NCBI GenBank assembly: GCA_913060615.1
Contig: CAJXUL010000011.1
Span: 1 to 32,257, forward strand
DNA length: 32,257 bases
Direction of reading: 5' to 3'
Source of the DNA: an uncultured Gammaproteobacteria bacterium
GTDB taxonomy: Bacteria; Pseudomonadota; Gammaproteobacteria; Pseudomonadales; Azotimanducaceae
The notes under the pieces were generated by a model. The model worked only from the letters and a program-made list of their open reading frames with translations. It searched no databases and was not told where the DNA came from. This document shows positions 24,347 through 32,210 of this stretch, piece after piece (within the stretch, counting starts at the first letter, position 1; each line of letters starts with the position of its first letter). The position numbers and the translations under genes are program-made.

Positions 24347-25636
24347 GTGCAGCCATATCTAATAAATGACAAAACAATGATCAAAACACTTACCAACGCG
24401 CCGACTAACCCCGTTACCAGAACAATTATTAAAACAAGGGGGAAACTCGCTACTAAAAGCGCTGTAGCGGCGCTAAAAAACCGATCAACCTACTTAAATA
24501 TCGCCAAAAATCTAGCATCTGTCTTGGCTTTGAGCGCCCTCATACTCGGCGCTCACGCCGACCCTAGACTGACTACACCGCCGGGCTTCAGTATTACCAA
24601 ACTACCGTTTTCAGTGCCCAAAGCGCGACAGCTCGCCCTTACAGACAACGGCACGCTTATTGTCGGTTCGCGCAAATCTGGCAACGTGTACGCAATACCC
24701 AACGCTTTAACCGCCGCAAACCCCAAGGTCATCACGTTATTTGACGACCTTAATGAGCCCAGTGGTCTAGCCTTGGCAAATGGCGACTTGTACATTGCCG
24801 CAGTGTCAAAAGTGCTTCGGATAAACGATATTGAAGATCAGTTAAAGGCCAACCCACTGTTTGATGTAGTGACGGATACGCTGCCGACAAAAGCGCATCA
24901 TGGCTGGAAGTACATAAAGTTTGGCGAAGACGGCATGCTTTATGTGCCCGTTGGCGCGCCATGCAATATTTGCCTTTCCCAGGATAAGCGCTTTGCCACG
25001 ATGCTGCGTATGGACCCAGCAACAGGGGCAACTGAAATCATCGCCGAGGGTCTACGCAACGTTGTGGGCTTTGCATGGCATCCAGAAAGCAAAGACTTAT
25101 GGGTGAGCAATAATGGTCGAGATATTTTGGGCGACGATATACCAGCCGACGAGCTGAATGTGATCCCTGCGAACAACTCCAAACCACTGCACTTTGGCTA
25201 CCCTTTCGTCCACTCCAACAATGCAGGCGACACCGCCGGCTTAATCAAGGACCCCAAGTTCGGTGATCATGAGGATGCGGCCAAGCATACTTTTGAGCCC
25301 GCTGCTGTGCGTATCCAAGCACACTCTGCGCCTATTGGGATGACTTTTTATACGGGTTCTGAATTCCCAGCCCAATACAAAAACGCGCTTTTCGTCGCTG
25401 AACGTGGTTCGTGGAATAGAAGTTCCAAGGTGGGCTATCAATTAGCTGTTATGACTATGGACGCGTCGGGTAACCCCGTATACGAACCCTTTATCTATGG
25501 CTGGCTGGAAGGTGAAGAAGCGTGGGGCAGACCCAATGACGTGCTGCAAACTAAAGAAGGTCACCTCCTGATCTCCGATGACAAAGCAGGCGCTGTCTAC
25601 TTAGTGCGTTACAACCAAGCACTGGCGTCAAACTAA
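24347..25636 (+). CDS. PQQ-dependent sugar dehydrogenase-like protein (L-sorbosone dehydrogenase family)
   Basis: A 429-residue exported six-bladed beta-propeller. The membrane-targeting core LASVLALSALILGAHA is preceded by about 50 residues, a long N-region. The mature protein starts near DPRLTTPPGF. Family motifs include HHGWKYIKFGEDGMLYVPVGAPCNIC, GLRNVVGFAWHP, VSNNGRD and APIGMTFYTG, then ERGSWNRS and GRPNDVL. These match soluble PQQ glucose/sorbosone dehydrogenases, which oxidise sugars or aldoses in the periplasm; the true substrate is unknown. GTG 24347 is chosen because AAAGGAG ends 9 nt upstream. The track ATG 24314 has no usable spacing. No PQQ biosynthesis gene is nearby. Confidence 0.88.
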   Translation: MQPYLINDKTMIKTLTNAPTNPVTRTIIKTRGKLATKSAVAALKNRSTYLNIAKNLASVLALSALILGAHADPRLTTPPGFSITKLPFSVPKARQLALTDNGTLIVGSRKSGNVYAIPNALTAANPKVITLFDDLNEPSGLALANGDLYIAAVSKVLRINDIEDQLKANPLFDVVTDTLPTKAHHGWKYIKFGEDGMLYVPVGAPCNICLSQDKRFATMLRMDPATGATEIIAEGLRNVVGFAWHPESKDLWVSNNGRDILGDDIPADELNVIPANNSKPLHFGYPFVHSNNAGDTAGLIKDPKFGDHEDAAKHTFEPAAVRIQAHSAPIGMTFYTGSEFPAQYKNALFVAERGSWNRSSKVGYQLAVMTMDASGNPVYEPFIYGWLEGEEAWGRPNDVLQTKEGHLLISDDKAGAVYLVRYNQALASN

Positions 25637-25663
25637 CCGCCACCCAAACAAGACGCTCGTTAT

Positions 25664-25698
25664 GCCAAGCCCCAAGAATTTCTCGGGACTTGGCCTTT
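25664..25698 (+). terminator. Intrinsic terminator after the PQQ dehydrogenase gene
   Basis: GCCAAG-C-CCC pairs with GGG-A-CTTGGC around an 11-nt loop, a 9-bp stem with one mismatch. CTTTACG follows, a weak T-run. The hairpin begins 28 nt after the stop codon. The rest of the 203-bp spacer shows nothing clear. Confidence 0.6.
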
Positions 25699-25839
25699 AC
25701 GTGCTAGAGGCCTACCAGCCCCGTCACTCCCACACCGGACAGGGTACGCAACCCGTGACTCGGCGATTTCATTCATTAGGATTTTAGCCCGCGCGTCGAC
25801 AACAATTTTCAGTGAATCCGTCAAGCTAAGAAGAACACC

Positions 25840-27510
25840 TTAATCGCGTATATCTACCTCAACTTTTTGCTTCGGCATGAGAGATATTTCCATAGGGGCA
25901 AAGTGCTCCATATCTACATCAATGAGGTATGGACCCTTTGTCTCCATCGCCAAATCCATAGCTTCAGCAAATGCTTCGACACTGGCAACACGCTGTCCGG
26001 GCACGCCCATACTTTGCGCCATCTGAGCAAAGGCCACTTTACCTAAATCAGTTTCGTTTACTCGACCAAAACGGTTTTGCTGCAACCAGCGCAAAATCCC
26101 GTATCCCGAATCGTTAAATACGCAAATAATCAACGGCACCTGATACTGCGCACAGGTCGCAAGTTCTGTCGCATGAAACATAAAGCCACCATCGCCGTGG
26201 ATGACCATAGTTTTGCGCTTGCTGGCTATGGCTGCCCCCACACTCATAGGAAAGCCGGGGCCAATCGCACCAGAAGTGGGATTTATTGAGGTACGCGGTT
26301 CTAAGATAGGGAACTGCTGATTGCCCCAGTTGTAGGCTGAAATTGTTTGATCCCGAACAAACACGCTGTCTCTCGGCAACTTTTCACGAATGCAGTCCAT
26401 TACCAGGGGCCAATCATCGCCTAAGCGAGCGCGCATAGCGCCACGCACGCCATCCCTAGACTCCCAGAGTTTGGCATTGAATTGACCGTCGTTGGGTAGT
26501 GTTTCCAAGCAGCCAGCGTTGATTCCTTGCAGCGCCAGCTTCGCGTCAGCGATAACACCAATATGCGCAGTGTGCGTGCGACCGATCATGTTGCCATCAA
26601 TATCAATGTGCACCAGCTTACCCGGAGGGGTTTGACTGGCAAATTGCCCGTCCACGCCCACCGCGAACTTAGTACCAATAGCCAAAGTTAAATCTGCACC
26701 CTGTATAGCGTTATAGATGCCTGCGGAATTGTAATAGTTACCCATGCACAACGGATGATCTTCAGGAATAACACCGCGTCCATCCACAGTGGTCAAAACA
26801 GGCGCATCGAGATACTCAGCCAACGCCAAAAGCTCTTTGTGAGCATTTGCGGCAATCACACCGCCACCAGCAATGATAATACGTTTGGCGGATTGGCTGA
26901 GGGCATCAACAACTTTGTTTATGCGGCCTTCGTCGGGTGCAAAGGCCTGATTACTTGGCAAAGATACTTGTACTGGCTGAGCGTCGGCATATTGAATATC
27001 TATGGGTATTTCAATTGCCCCTGGGGCACCTCTACCGGTGAACATATCGTTTATTACTGCACTAAAAGCGCCGCCTAACTGGTTTACGTGACGGGGGCTT
27101 TCTACTCTGCGACAAACCGAGGCCAACATGGGGACCTGATTTTCTGCTTCGTGAATGTAGCTAAGACCACGTCCATAAAAGGCAGTTTCCGCCTGACCGG
27201 TAATTACCAAGACTCTAGAAGACCCATACTGGGCTTCATAAAGACCAGTAACGGTATTTGATGTGCCAGGGCCAGTAGACGCAATCATCACACCAAGCTT
27301 GCCGCTTGCTCGGGCATAACCATCGGCTGCATGGGTTCCGGCTTGTTCGTGGCGCACGTCAATAATTTTGCTTTTACCGAGTCGATTTATGGCATCTAGT
27401 ATTGGCATATTGTGGATACTAACAATGGCGAAAACATGCTCCACCTCAAGTTGGGCCAAGGCGTCGGCGATTAAATCTGCACCGGTAAAACCGGCCGTAT
27501 TGCTGGACAT
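25840..27510 (-). CDS. ThDP-dependent enzyme, acetolactate synthase-like
   Basis: A 556-residue three-domain thiamine-diphosphate enzyme. The PYR domain has Glu55 in DVRHEQAGTHAADGYAR, the residue that activates the cofactor, and ASTGPGTSN. The central domain has RIIIAGGGVIA. The PP domain has the GDGGFMFHATEL to VFNDSGYG motif that binds Mg2+ and diphosphate. This layout is shared by acetolactate synthases, benzoylformate decarboxylases, glyoxylate carboligases and oxalyl-CoA decarboxylases. No regulatory subunit gene is adjacent, so a catabolic role is more likely than branched-chain synthesis, but the substrate is undetermined. ATG 27510 has AGGAG about 6 nt upstream; the track's extra 13 residues are rejected. 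Confidence 0.9.
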   Translation of the reverse strand: MSSNTAGFTGADLIADALAQLEVEHVFAIVSIHNMPILDAINRLGKSKIIDVRHEQAGTHAADGYARASGKLGVMIASTGPGTSNTVTGLYEAQYGSSRVLVITGQAETAFYGRGLSYIHEAENQVPMLASVCRRVESPRHVNQLGGAFSAVINDMFTGRGAPGAIEIPIDIQYADAQPVQVSLPSNQAFAPDEGRINKVVDALSQSAKRIIIAGGGVIAANAHKELLALAEYLDAPVLTTVDGRGVIPEDHPLCMGNYYNSAGIYNAIQGADLTLAIGTKFAVGVDGQFASQTPPGKLVHIDIDGNMIGRTHTAHIGVIADAKLALQGINAGCLETLPNDGQFNAKLWESRDGVRGAMRARLGDDWPLVMDCIREKLPRDSVFVRDQTISAYNWGNQQFPILEPRTSINPTSGAIGPGFPMSVGAAIASKRKTMVIHGDGGFMFHATELATCAQYQVPLIICVFNDSGYGILRWLQQNRFGRVNETDLGKVAFAQMAQSMGVPGQRVASVEAFAEAMDLAMETKGPYLIDVDMEHFAPMEISLMPKQKVEVDIRD

Positions 27511-27678
27511 AAAAACTCCTAAATAGACAAAAATTGAAAGGACCGACAAGGTGATAAATCTCCTCCAGCCTCTCCAAACAGAGAGTTAGAACTATTAGGC
27601 GACAAGCCCAACCTGTCAAGTAAAGGAGATTGGCGACACAAAAACGGCGAAGAACACTGAAGGCCCAACTTAAAATGA

Positions 27679-27720
27679 GGTTGAAGGGCGGCTTGAAGAA
27701 CTGGTTGAAAGCCTGGTTAA
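27679..27720. repeat. Degenerate ~12-bp direct repeats
   Basis: GGTTGAAGGGC, GGCTTGAAGAACT, GGTTGAAAGCCT and GGTTAACAC follow one another between the ThDP enzyme and papain-like genes. They are less regular than the other tandem arrays in this window. Confidence 0.5.
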
Positions 27721-27766
27721 CACACCCTTTTAAAAAGGCTGCAAAACTCTGTGAGAAATTTGAAAA

Positions 27767-29749
27767 TTAGCCATTGGAGCTACCAAAGTGATCTGACCTG
27801 AAGCGAATAATTGGGCGCTGACCCAAAATACGTCGCAAGATATGGTTCATAGTGGCAGGATCGCGTTCAAAATCATTATGACGACGACTGGTAGAATTTT
27901 TATTCCGCTGCACATTGCCTTGGCTAATGACGAAATCCACATCGTCTATATTTTCAACACCCCGCTCGTCAACGTCTCGACTCAAACCCAAAAGAGGTAC
28001 GACAGAACCGTCGCTGCAACCTTCTTCCAATACTCTAGAGATCAGATGAAGAATTGATTTACCGTAAATACCGGCAACATTGTCCTCCAACTCGAGATTT
28101 TCGCTCAAGTTATATACCGCTATATCATCAATGTTCGACATTTGGGGCCGATACATAGTTGCATAAGTGTCTATGGTTAAAGTTGGCGCCAGCAATGACA
28201 GTGTAGCGATTTTCGGCTTGGCGCTGTTATTAACTAGCGAATTTAGGAGGTGGCCCAAAAGCAAGCTGCCGGCGCCGTGTCCAGCAAGGTGAATTTTCTT
28301 ACCCTTTAAACCTTGCGAAGATTCTACCAAATACTGAAGGAATGTATTCGCCACCTTTATCCCGTCACCCTTGGGCGCAAACCCAGACTCCGCACCGTAT
28401 TTCATTTCTCGCCATAGCGCCCTACCGCTGCGACCCAACAAAATCTCTGTTAGACGATCTGAAAGCTCATGACCCGAACCCAAGCGCGCTTCGGATTCAT
28501 CGCTACGATCGGACAAAAGACTTTTCACATCATCAACAAAACCGGAGCCATACATAAAGTGATAGGGGTAAATACGGTTAGCTTTGAAGACAGGCTGCAT
28601 GACTGCAATTTTTTGCGCGCAGGCTTTTGGGCTACTAAAGCTATCGTGAGCATAAAACAATATATGATCGTAGCTGTCGCTGTCAGCGACTCGCTTTGCT
28701 GTTTCTGCGACGTCCTCCGAGCTACTAAAGTAACGCCCGCGATTATAGAAATTGCCATCATCTAAATGAACGAAGTGGCCCATAATCTCATTACGACGTG
28801 GCGCACGTTGAATCGATAACCCCGCAGAAATAGCTTCACGCGCGTGGCCTGGGAAAACTTGAGGTGTAGGTAGTGCCAACTGAAACACCCACGCGTCTCT
28901 GATGTTTTCCTGCCAATCCTCATACGACCAATGGGCCACACCTTTGTTACCCCAACCTTCACCGCGAGAATTTTGCACATAGAAGCCTGTGGCGTCGTAA
29001 CCTACAATGGCAAACGCATGACCACCGGTGGCAGCATAAGTGTTGCGCCAGTTTATTTTCCCTTTGGCAATTTGATTCATTGCCCAACCCTTATGGATCA
29101 TTGCAGATACATAAATAGCGCCTGTTTCATTCAACGCTGCATGGAAATCCGCTATCGACAAACTCACCCTGTAATAAGCGCCAATGGTTACCCTCCTGGC
29201 TTCTTCGGCGCGATAGGCTGTTAATTGGCCGGGCTTATTAGTGGTGAAGGACCAATCGGTACTGGAACAAACACCCATATTAAACAGGCCTTTTATGGCA
29301 CCTCTACAACTTGCGCCTACATAATCCTCACCAGGCCAATCATCAAATTTCTTCGCCATTTCATAAAGCATGCGCGGACTAACTACAATTTCTCGACCTT
29401 GCTTTCGAGCCAACAAATTGAGTACAGCCGCCAATGCAAAACCTGCGCATGCCCCTTCGGTTTTTTGATCAAGAACATTTAAATAGAGCGGTGGATGTAT
29501 TTGTGGTGGCAGGGGTTTCAACGAAGGGCTGTATATACGATCGCGGAAATCTAAAACATCTGGCACCAGAGAGCCCAAATACCCATCATTGGTCTCTGAG
29601 CCCATTTGTTCATAATCTAATGCAACCGAGCTTTCGCCCGGCGCAGCTTGATCTTTCAACAACGTAGATACATCAGATTTAGAATCTGTATTCGCCTTCT
29701 TACCTGGAACGGTATTTTTACTGCCGTTTTTTGTTACCTTGCTTTTCAT
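27767..29749 (-). CDS. Papain-like (C1) protease fused to an alpha/beta-hydrolase-like domain
   Basis: A 660-residue protein with a Lys/Ser-rich N-tail and no signal peptide, so apparently cytoplasmic. Residues about 60-295 form a C1 peptidase domain. Gln95 and Cys101 in LDQKTEGACAGFALA are six apart as in papain, His244 is in GGHAFAIVGYD, and Asn260 is in VQNSRGEGWGNKG, so the catalytic set is complete. Residues about 310-660 resemble a lipase/alpha-beta hydrolase: strand-turn KIHLAGHGAGSLLLG matches a nucleophile elbow, but the serine position of G-x-S-x-G is Gly492 (codon GGC). The second domain is thus probably inactive or a binding module. ATG 29749 has GGGGG 5 nt upstream. It diverges from a winged-helix/TPR regulator. 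Function unknown. Confidence 0.82.
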   Translation of the reverse strand: MKSKVTKNGSKNTVPGKKANTDSKSDVSTLLKDQAAPGESSVALDYEQMGSETNDGYLGSLVPDVLDFRDRIYSPSLKPLPPQIHPPLYLNVLDQKTEGACAGFALAAVLNLLARKQGREIVVSPRMLYEMAKKFDDWPGEDYVGASCRGAIKGLFNMGVCSSTDWSFTTNKPGQLTAYRAEEARRVTIGAYYRVSLSIADFHAALNETGAIYVSAMIHKGWAMNQIAKGKINWRNTYAATGGHAFAIVGYDATGFYVQNSRGEGWGNKGVAHWSYEDWQENIRDAWVFQLALPTPQVFPGHAREAISAGLSIQRAPRRNEIMGHFVHLDDGNFYNRGRYFSSSEDVAETAKRVADSDSYDHILFYAHDSFSSPKACAQKIAVMQPVFKANRIYPYHFMYGSGFVDDVKSLLSDRSDESEARLGSGHELSDRLTEILLGRSGRALWREMKYGAESGFAPKGDGIKVANTFLQYLVESSQGLKGKKIHLAGHGAGSLLLGHLLNSLVNNSAKPKIATLSLLAPTLTIDTYATMYRPQMSNIDDIAVYNLSENLELEDNVAGIYGKSILHLISRVLEEGCSDGSVVPLLGLSRDVDERGVENIDDVDFVISQGNVQRNKNSTSRRHNDFERDPATMNHILRRILGQRPIIRFRSDHFGSSNG

Positions 29750-29982
29750 ATCGCCCCCAATCAACTACTAAAAGTGTTCAAAAATCATCATAAATACCGC
29801 CAAAAAAATCAAAATATAAACTTTTGGTAGACATTATTTACATAAAAACTGTTAGGTTATTGCTTTCACTCATCATAGAGTGCCACTTTAAATGCAGCGA
29901 AGTTCTTAGGCTTTTCTGATTTTTTTTATGACGGGAGATCACTGTTAGATTAATCTTCAATTAACTTTTTTGAGATAATCCC
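29750..29982. promoter_or_regulatory. AT-rich divergent promoter region with palindrome
   Basis: This 233-bp AT-rich spacer lies between the papain-like and regulator genes. A perfect 10-bp palindrome, AGATTAATCT, lies at 29947-29956, about 27 nt before the regulator ATG, and GTTA/TAAC flank it. It is a candidate operator, possibly for autoregulation. No firm -10/-35 pair could be assigned. Confidence 0.4.
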
Positions 29983-31527
29983 ATGAACGCGTTCGAATTC
30001 GGAGAATGGAAGTGCGACCCCAAATCTCTGACCATCAAATCTAAGGGTGCTGTTGTAAAGTTAGAACTGAAGGTAATGACCGTTCTACAAATACTTGCAG
30101 CCAAAGCCCCAAACGTTGTTAGTCAAGATGAACTAATGACTGCTGCGTGGCCTGGTGTCATCGTCAGTGACGGAGCCATTTATAGAGTCATCGCTCTTTT
30201 AAGACGTGCTATGAATGACCGCAAAAAACCGCACAAATATATTGAGTCAATTCCTCGAGTTGGCTATCGCCTCAAGCACAAAATAAACATCGAAAAAGAC
30301 AAAGTGCCGCAACTTTCACCCAAAGAACGACAGCGTCGAATAAGCCTAACCATTGCTACTAAAGGTAAAAATAATCACCCCTGTCTGGAAGAATCTATCA
30401 CTATGATTGAACGCCATGTCAGCTGGAACAGCCCAACATTTTCAATTCAGCGACGGCGCGCAGTCGAACAAAGCGACTATCAGGTCGAAATCAGCCTTAG
30501 CAAAAACGAGAAGGACATAGAATTACAGTGGCAAATATTCTGTAAAGAAGAAAATGAATTAGTTTATTCAGGCCTACACAATGAGACCAGACTGTCCTCT
30601 GAGCCATTGCCACCAAGGGTGGCGGAGTTAGTCGCTGAGAGCATAAGCAAACAATCTCTACGTCATCGCCATAAAGAAATAGGAGACACCAGTGACCTTA
30701 GATATTTGAACTACTGGGATCTCATAAATTTTGGCGAACGATTCGTTTCCATGCACACAGAACAAATTGAGTTGAGGCGTAAATCCCTCAATTACGTTGT
30801 AAAAATGGCACCAGCTATAGCCGTGGGTCACTCAGCACTCGGTAAACTGTTGTCTTGGGAGGTTATTAACGGTGTTGCCAAGAATACTAAGCAAAATATC
30901 AATCTGGCGATTGAGTGTGCGGCACGGGCCATTGATATCGACCCTAACGCCCCCTATGTAACCAGTTCTTGTGGCCTCATAAATAGCCGAATGGGTAAAC
31001 ACAATTTAGGCATCGAACTGTGTCGTCAAACCTTGTCGACGGCTCCTTCAGCTCATGCCAAAGACGCTCTGGCAATGTCTCTTAGTTTCGCAGGAAAGCC
31101 GGATGAAGCCATCGATTTATATCTGCAAGTATTTGCCAGCATGCCTGCGGGCCAGATTTTCCATTTTGGAAAACTCGTCCTACCTCTTGTACAAAGCGGT
31201 CAAATTGAACGTGCTCTAGAGTATGCAGACCTAGGGACTATTTATCTTCCCGGAGATTTCTTTTCGTGGCTCCTACGTTGTAATGTATCGGCGCAATTGG
31301 GAAATTTAGACGGCGCGAAAGCAGACCTTATTCAAGCACAAAAACTGATGCCTTCACTAAACCTACTCAATATTATCTCAAACATAGAACGTAACTATGG
31401 TCGTACCGAAAGTCAGAAGCGATGCCTTACATCCGGATACAAAAGGCTTCTAAACGACAATTCAGGCAAGTACACCGACCCAGAAAAACCTTATCTCACG
31501 CATCAAGAACAACTCCGAACGCATTGA
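29983..31527 (+). CDS. OmpR-type winged-helix regulator with TPR region (CadC/HilA-like)
   Basis: A 514-residue transcription regulator. Residues 1-100 are an OmpR/PhoB-type winged helix without a receiver: LELKVMTVLQIL, VVSQDELMTAAWPGVIVSDGA, VIALLRRAMND and the wing YIESIPRVGYRLK. A linker and a mixed middle domain follow. From about 290 onward there are TPR-like helical pairs (IECAARAIDIDPNAPYV, ALAMSLSFAGKPDEAIDLYL, ALEYADLGTIYLPGDF). No membrane helix is visible, so it resembles soluble HilA-type activators more than membrane-bound CadC. It diverges from the papain-like gene and is the obvious candidate to control it (inference). The Shine-Dalgarno before ATG 29983 is weak. Confidence 0.88.
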   Translation: MNAFEFGEWKCDPKSLTIKSKGAVVKLELKVMTVLQILAAKAPNVVSQDELMTAAWPGVIVSDGAIYRVIALLRRAMNDRKKPHKYIESIPRVGYRLKHKINIEKDKVPQLSPKERQRRISLTIATKGKNNHPCLEESITMIERHVSWNSPTFSIQRRRAVEQSDYQVEISLSKNEKDIELQWQIFCKEENELVYSGLHNETRLSSEPLPPRVAELVAESISKQSLRHRHKEIGDTSDLRYLNYWDLINFGERFVSMHTEQIELRRKSLNYVVKMAPAIAVGHSALGKLLSWEVINGVAKNTKQNINLAIECAARAIDIDPNAPYVTSSCGLINSRMGKHNLGIELCRQTLSTAPSAHAKDALAMSLSFAGKPDEAIDLYLQVFASMPAGQIFHFGKLVLPLVQSGQIERALEYADLGTIYLPGDFFSWLLRCNVSAQLGNLDGAKADLIQAQKLMPSLNLLNIISNIERNYGRTESQKRCLTSGYKRLLNDNSGKYTDPEKPYLTHQEQLRTH

Positions 31528-31558
31528 AAGCTTGAGACAAGGTCTTACATCAAGATGA

Positions 31559-31942
31559 TTATAAGTATGAAGCCCCTGAACAAACCCCGCCCATCACGCG
31601 AAGACGTCCAGCAGAACTCATCAGACGTGTGCGCACCTTAGCAACTCGCGCTTCGGTCTGCACACAGGCTTCAGTAAAATCTTCAACTGAAATCGTAGAT
31701 CTGCCGTCTTCTCGGGCGAAATTTGCCGCTAGGTGACCGGCTCTACGCGCACAGCTCAGGGTTTCTTCCAAGAGATAGGAGTGCTCATCAAAGTTCACTG
31801 CGTTACCTTCTACATGTCCGTAGTAGCCCCTCTCTCGCGCGACTTCAACACACAGCTCATCCATATCCATAGCTGCTCTAGCACCAAAGGCTTGCCAAAA
31901 CTGTGCTGCATACTGATCTGCTAAGTTAATTTGGTTTTCCAT
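31559..31942 (-). CDS. Hypothetical 127-aa helical protein
   Basis: I do not recognise this protein. It is helical and soluble with no signal peptide, and its C-terminus is Gly/Ser-rich (VMGGVCSGASYL). The segment ARRAGHLAANFAREDGRSTI followed by SVEDFTEA resembles the helix-loop-helix pattern of histone folds and AAA+ lid domains, but on its own that is a weak match. The start is good: GAGGAAA lies 7 nt before the ATG. It is convergent with the regulator gene, 31 nt apart. A possible small ORF upstream overlaps its start by 22 nt, so translational coupling is possible. Confidence 0.7.
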   Translation of the reverse strand: MENQINLADQYAAQFWQAFGARAAMDMDELCVEVARERGYYGHVEGNAVNFDEHSYLLEETLSCARRAGHLAANFAREDGRSTISVEDFTEACVQTEARVAKVRTRLMSSAGRLRVMGGVCSGASYL

Positions 31943-32097
31943 ATCACTTTCCTCAAAAAAAGATCTTCAATTAGTTCAGTTTGTAACTGCGCCTCATTGG
32001 CAGCAGCAGGGACAACATGACATGCACAAAGAGCAGAAACCTTACATAGAACTGATGAAAAACTCATATCTGCATAGCGCATAGCCAGCAAAATCAT
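31921..32097 (-). CDS. Possible 58-aa small ORF overlapping the next gene's start
   Basis: An open frame just below the track's length limit. It starts ATG 32097 (MILLAMRYADMSF...), contains CHVVPAAANEAQLQTELIED and ends TAG within the first codons of the 127-aa gene. No good Shine-Dalgarno precedes the first ATG; internal ATGs are also possible starts. The four-fold reason to list it is the 22-nt overlap with the following start codon, an operon-like arrangement. Codon evidence is thin and it may be chance. Confidence 0.3.
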   Translation of the reverse strand: MILLAMRYADMSFSSVLCKVSALCACHVVPAAANEAQLQTELIEDLFLRKVIWKTKLT

Positions 32098-32118
32098 TGG
32101 TGAAATATAAATTTTGCT

Positions 32119-32210
32119 CTAGTCAGAAATTGGACCTACGCCAGCGACTGAAGACCCTAAAGCGACAGTTAGCTTATCTACAGGAGTGAAGAATAAGACA
32201 CATTCTGCTC
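32119..32210 (-). CDS. Possible C-terminal end of a truncated gene
   Basis: A minus-strand frame enters from the contig end and stays open for 29 codons, ending ...VDKLTVALGSSVAGVGPISD and a TAG at 32121-32119. The composition is protein-like, but the fragment is too short to identify and could be chance. Confidence 0.3.

Noticed and set aside
24228-24377. 50-residue N-terminal extension of the DinG-like helicase
   Set aside because: Not matched by the DinG family, and it overlaps the leader of the divergent gene.
30083-31527. Membrane-bound CadC-type topology for the winged-helix regulator
   Set aside because: No hydrophobic stretch long enough for a membrane helix is visible after the DNA-binding domain.
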